NCBI GenBank assembly: GCA_963170055.1
Contig: CAUJGJ010000195.1
Span: 1,397,138 to 1,461,137, forward strand
Length of the DNA stretch: 64,000 nucleotides
From: Halisarca cf. caerulea
Lineage: Eukaryota > Porifera > Demospongiae > Chondrillida > Halisarcidae
Direction of reading: 5' to 3'
In this document: in pieces, positions 59,924 through 64,000 of the stretch
Layout of the letters: every line of letters starts with the position of its first letter
How positions within the stretch are numbered: the first letter of the stretch is position 1
The notes under the pieces: model-generated
Told to the model about the DNA's origin: nothing
Database searches by the model: none
The model's input: the letters and a program-made list of their open reading frames with translations, nothing else
Translations under genes and position numbers: made by a program

Positions 59924-62572
59924 TATGTGTGTATGCATGTGTAGGTTGTCCTTTGTGCATCTGCTTACCTGGCTATCCATGTGAACATGTGTTCCTCTGT
60001 GCACACTACTGCAAAGCTGACCCTATTTCATGGCTAAATGTGCACAAGTACACACAAAGATTTGTGGTATCTATCCATTCTAAACATTATTTCTTCCCAG
60101 TATGTACAGTATAATATTATGCATTTTTTACAGTATGCATACACATACATAGGTACTCTGAAAGTTACAGCGGGGTATGGGTGTGTCAGGTTTGGGTCTT
60201 ATCTCTGTGTGGTGGGACAGGATCGTCTCCCAGCTATAGATTTAGGAGGTCGTATTGTGTCCAGAGTAAGCACCATCCCTCTCAGTGAGCATTGTACCAC
60301 ACAGGCATTTGTTTGCTTTGGAGGCTTCTGGTTACCAACAAAGTGTGACTTTCTGTGCTTCAGTGTCACCCTTTGAACCCTTGCAGGGTATATAGACAGT
60401 GTGGGTATACATTATACCTCCATCTGTGTACATACATATACCTTATACTGCACAGAATGGTTATTGTTTCTGAATCTACATACACATACAGTGGGGACAC
60501 TTCGTGATAATGTCTGTTTGAGTTTGTTGTGATATGCTTTGAATATTTTCAAAAAGTGAAGTTTTTTTCATATTCTTTTCTTCTGCTTCATTTGTTTTCC
60601 TCCTTCTCTCACTACTCACACTTTTCTCCTCTCCGTACACCCTCACACTTCCCTCCTCCCTCCACCCTCCCTTTCCTTCTCCCCCTCCACCCTCACACTT
60701 CCTACTCCTCACTCTTTCTCCCTCACCCTCCCTCTGTCTGCTCAGGATAACTACTGACAATAACATAGATAACACAACGGCCATGTTGAAGGAATGGATG
60801 TCTAATGTCAGAAACAGCTACACCGATGTCATCATGGAAGAAGACGCAGATCCCACATTCAATCCTGGTAATGTGGTTTACGGTTGGGACGAGGACCGTC
60901 TCGTACACATATCACGTTTGAGGCAGAGAGCATTAGATGTTGCACGGCAAAAATGGGCAGACTATATATTTGTGAGTGCATGTGTTTGTGAATGTTCCTG
61001 CTCTCGTAGTAGTCTGCAGTAGTTACTTCTTCTTGGAATGTGGTTGTTGTTGTTCCTTAGGATGCTAACGCATGGTGAGTTCACACCGGCCCAAAAGCAT
61101 GTTTTCATCCAACCAAGTTTCGCGTTAGAGTTGTATGCACAGTACTGTGTGTCATAATGGGTTTCACTAACCAATGGATGCTTTATTACGGAGTACAGTA
61201 GTACTCTATATGTAGGGATGACACAGAAACAAAATGGTGGAATAGGGATTTGTGCATACTGTACATAATGGCACTATATATATATATATATATAGCAGAG
61301 TTTTGACAGCCAAGTATATGCTACCTTCTCGGTGTGTAGCAGTCGGCTGCTTAAACATCATCTGTTATTGATGATTGATTTGATTGATTAATAACCTAAT
61401 CTACATTACCTACTTCTTAAGAATTCAGGCATTTGATAATATGACAAGCTTATCCTGTATCTCATTCTTACATAGTCCCACGTACATAGCCAGACCCATG
61501 CTCGCCTCTCCGGTGACGTCAGTCACGGCAAGCATGGATCTGGCTACACGAGACTAATTCTTACACACTGTTGGTCACACACAGCACGTCCGTTTGTTGG
61601 GGTTTTGCTGTATTTTGAGAGGTCCGCACTACACATATCACTTGTGCATTCTCTGCCTCCGTCTATCCATGCCTCCATGCATGCATGTACGTATCCAGTA
61701 TGTGGATGTGGACAATCTCCTTGTGAATGACCAGACACTGAAGATTTTGGTGCAAAAGAACAAGTAAGTCTCGACCTCAGCCTCTCTACACCTCTACTAA
61801 TATTACCGTTGGCCATGTTTTGTACTGTATAAAGGGTATTTTTTCAAGGGGTAATTTTTTGTGGATGCTAAAATTTGAATTCTTCCTAGTAGAAGATTCG
61901 TGGCCTATGCCAGAAGGAAATTAAAGCTTGCATTAATACTAACTTTTGGGAGTAAATATTTCACAGTTTTCTACCAAACCATGAAATCCACGAATCTTTT
62001 TGCCCCTTGAAAACTTCCTGCTATATGGTAAAGTATTTTCCATTTTGATGGTTCCTGTCTTATTGACTATAATTCTTACTTCCTGTATTAATTTTTATTG
62101 ATAACTAGCATGTAGTAACTTCCTGTATTTGTAAATATACAGTATATGTGTACATATGTCAATGATCTCTCTATTGATGACTATTACAAGTATTGCCAAG
62201 TACATATGCCAATTATCATTACATAATATTGATGATTGTATTAATTCCCTTACCAGTGGCTACATATACGTTCATGCATACCACTGATGCTGTTTATTTC
62301 CTGTAATGGTGACTGCATTGATTACTTCCTGTATTGATTACTTCCTGTATTTCTAGCTGCGGTAGTTCCTGTATATTGAAAACATACAGTAGTGTGCAGT
62401 TTCTCACTTTCTGTGTTTCGAGCTACCTTTCAGTGTCATCAGCATACGTACGTGCGTGCCTCCTTGCTGTAGACCAATCATTGCACCGATGCTCTCCACT
62501 TCAGTAAAGGATGAGGCTTATTCAAACTATTGGTGTGGAACCGGAAACGATGTATGTGTGTATGTGTGTGTG

Positions 62573-62618
<46 letters not shown>

Positions 62619-63030
62619 TGTGCATGCGTGCATGCATGCATACATGTGTGTGATTGCACATACAAATATGAGAACCTGTGAATCAACTATCCCCACTCAC
62701 ACGCGGACGGTATTACAAGCACTTACATGCACACATACTCAAATACTGCAATGAAAACCTACTTGTACACACACAGGGTTACTACAAGAGAACCCCACTC
62801 TACATACCCACCAAACAGTGGCAGAGGAACGGTACATTCATGGTGCCCATGGTGCACTCAACCATGCTGGTCAACCTCAGACTGAAGGGATCGAAAGACG
62901 TCAACTACTTGCCACCTCCTGAGGGCTACACGGGAAGTATTGACGACATTATTCTCTTTGCACTGTCAGCAAAGAAAGCAGGTCAGAAATACTGTGTATA
63001 TATTATATTTTATAGATAGATAGATGGATG

Positions 63031-63066
<36 letters not shown>

Positions 63067-63541
63067 TTGCGTGTGTATGTGTGTTTGCATGTGCGCCTGT
63101 ATGCATGTGGGGTTATGTGTGCATGCATTTGCATATGTGTGTATGCACTTCTGTGAGTTAGACTTGTGTGTATGTTGTGCATGTGTGTCTTATGCTTATC
63201 TGTGTACATACATACATACATACATACATACATACATACATACATACATACATGCATACATACATACATACACACATGCATGCATACATACATACATGTA
63301 TACATACATACATACATACATACATACATAACGTACACGGGCTTATGTACAGTGTACATGTATTATATATATACATTGCAGAATTTTCCTAAGCAAATAT
63401 GTATTACGAATGCTGTATGTGTAGGTCTGTACATGTATCTAACGAACGAAGGTGTGTTTGGGTACCTGATGAATCCTGACGCACCCACTTCCAGAGAAGA
63501 TGCTTTGCAGGATTTTATAGACTACAAACTTCAGACCGCAG
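59505..63541 (+). CDS. COLGALT1: Procollagen galactosyltransferase (GLT25D/COLGALT family), 5' part
   Basis: These ER enzymes add galactose to hydroxylysine of collagen. Exons so far: 59505-59854, 60746-60971, 61699-61763, 62473-62551, 62777-62981, 63425-63541; the last ends in phase 1 and the gene continues beyond the window. Residues 1-30 are a hydrophobic signal sequence (MLVALFIACTLFVLAMLWHT). Then come FLAIIARNADHILHNYLGYI, WITTDNNIDNTTAMLKEW, the VDVDNLLVN segment with the D-x-D metal motif, IIAPMLSTS..AYSNYWCG, GYYKRTPLYIP, VPMVHSTMLVNLR and SIDDIILFALS, each in the order seen in human COLGALT1/2. CERCAM is a close relative; I use COLGALT1 only as the nearest label. The second glycosyltransferase half is not in view. 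Confidence 0.92.
59868..59921. repeat. (GT)n microsatellite
   Basis: GT tract 14 bases after the COLGALT exon 1 donor. Confidence 0.95.
60560..60745. repeat. 185-base polypyrimidine tract before a COLGALT exon
   Basis: Nearly all C and T (TTCTC, CCCTCC and CTCAC words) on the coding strand, ending in the CTCAG acceptor at 60745. Much longer than a normal pyrimidine tract; mirror-like segments could form triplex DNA (inferred). Confidence 0.85.
61473..61556. mobile_element. Mutator-like MITE with 9-bp target duplication
   Basis: 84 bases beginning TAGTCCCACGTACATAGCC and ending GGCTACACGAGACTA. ATTCTTACA flanks it exactly on both sides (61464-61472 and 61557-61565). Same termini family as 19297-19484. 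Confidence 0.88.
61845..62015. mobile_element. MITE, TTTTCAAGGGG termini
   Basis: TTTTTTCAAGGGGTAATTTT at the left is mirrored by CCCCTTGAAAAC at the right, with GTGGAT / ATCCAC further in. In a COLGALT intron. Confidence 0.65.
62078..62375. promoter_or_regulatory. Cluster of ACTTCCTGTA words (ETS-like)
   Basis: Exact ACTTCCTGTA occurs at 62078, 62118, 62324 and 62340, with close variants near 62297 and 62366. ACAGGAAGT is the consensus core for ETS-family factors. An enhancer role is inferred; a decayed tandem repeat is the alternative. Confidence 0.4.
62552..62616. repeat. (GT)n at a COLGALT splice donor
   Basis: GTATGTGTGTATGTG at the donor merges into pure GT. Confidence 0.93.
63013..63065. 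repeat. (GATA)n microsatellite
   Basis: Twelve or so GATA/GATG tetramers. Confidence 0.95.
63204..63330. repeat. (TACA)n microsatellite
   Basis: About thirty TACA tetramers with a few TGCA/CACA variants. Confidence 0.95.
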
Positions 63542-64000
63542 GTACGTATGTATGTGCATGTATGTATGGTTGATTGCGTGTGCACATTCACTTGCCATAG
63601 TACTTGAACACGCTAACATAGGCGGTAATTTTCACAGAACTTTGTTTTTGTGAATTTAGCAAATGAGTTTGCATTCACGAAAATTCAATTGCATTTTTTT
63701 CATGGGAATTAGCTCACCATAAATACTTATAAATACAAAGGTACATATAACCAACAAGATGAAACTGATGTGTGTTTATGTACAGTTTGATTTTTGAAAA
63801 AAATAATGTATTTTAATTTCTAATTCAATTCAATCTCGAATATTTGGTTTGATACATAGTATATAGTAGGGACTGGTCCATTCGCAAAATAAAAAATTAT
63901 TGTAAATTAGAACCAAGTTTTAGATTTGCGATATTTATGCCCCACGGAAATTCATGCCTATACAGTACCTGCCTGTTCACTAAAATACACTAACTAACTG
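63542..64000. other. COLGALT intron, possible MITE at about 63615-63960
   Basis: TAGGCGGTAATTTTCACAG near 63618 is loosely mirrored by GGAAATTCATGCCTA near 63946-63960. Nothing else is seen to the window end. Confidence 0.35.

Overview
This is nuclear DNA of an intron-rich animal. Every gene I could rebuild is a metazoan protein gene split by GT..AG introns. The gene set (FIP200, CDK9, TGS1, ARPC5, POLK, PAXX, ZFAND4, ropporin-like, procollagen galactosyltransferase, an Ig-domain membrane protein) together with short intergenic gaps suggests an invertebrate, plausibly an early-branching one such as a sponge. That placement is an inference; nothing in the window names the species. More than thirty (CA)n/(GT)n tracts and many short inverted-repeat elements fill the introns.

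Layout, left to right: end of UROD (+); PLPP6-like phosphatase (-), head to head with RB1CC1/FIP200 (+, 19 exons, 1257-17292), whose largest intron holds an intact transposase-like gene on the opposite strand (7607-9658); ARPC5 (-) head to head with TGS1 (+); a small DPY30-motif gene (-) head to head with ZFAND4 (+); CDK9 (-) head to head with the first of three tandem phytanoyl-CoA-dioxygenase-family genes (+); RPS16 (+); PAXX (-) head to head with a ropporin-1-like gene (+); an Ig/transmembrane gene (-); POLK (-) head to head with a collagen galactosyltransferase gene (+) that runs off the right end.

I assembled exon models by hand from reading frame, splice signals and similarity to family sequences I know. 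Exon phases add up for each complete model, and most lengths match the families (CDK9 375 aa, ARPC5 153, RPS16 147, ropporin-like 229), which supports the models strongly. The weakest points are the 5' end of TGS1, the fragments inside the giant intron of the second PhyH gene, and exact ends of mobile elements.

The genes do not form one pathway. Shared themes are autophagy initiation (FIP200), transcription and RNA capping (CDK9, TGS1), DNA repair (PAXX, POLK), cilia/sperm flagella (DPY30-motif gene, ropporin-like) and collagen glycosylation. The most notable sequence-level observations are six divergent gene pairs with very short shared promoters; (GT)n tracts that begin exactly at splice donors; a Mutator-like MITE family with perfect 9-bp target duplications, one copy sitting in the ARPC5/TGS1 promoter; an intact transposase-like element surrounded by copies of one 14-bp motif; a 47-bp piece of POLK coding sequence inside a CDK9 intron; and a perfect 54-bp palindrome.
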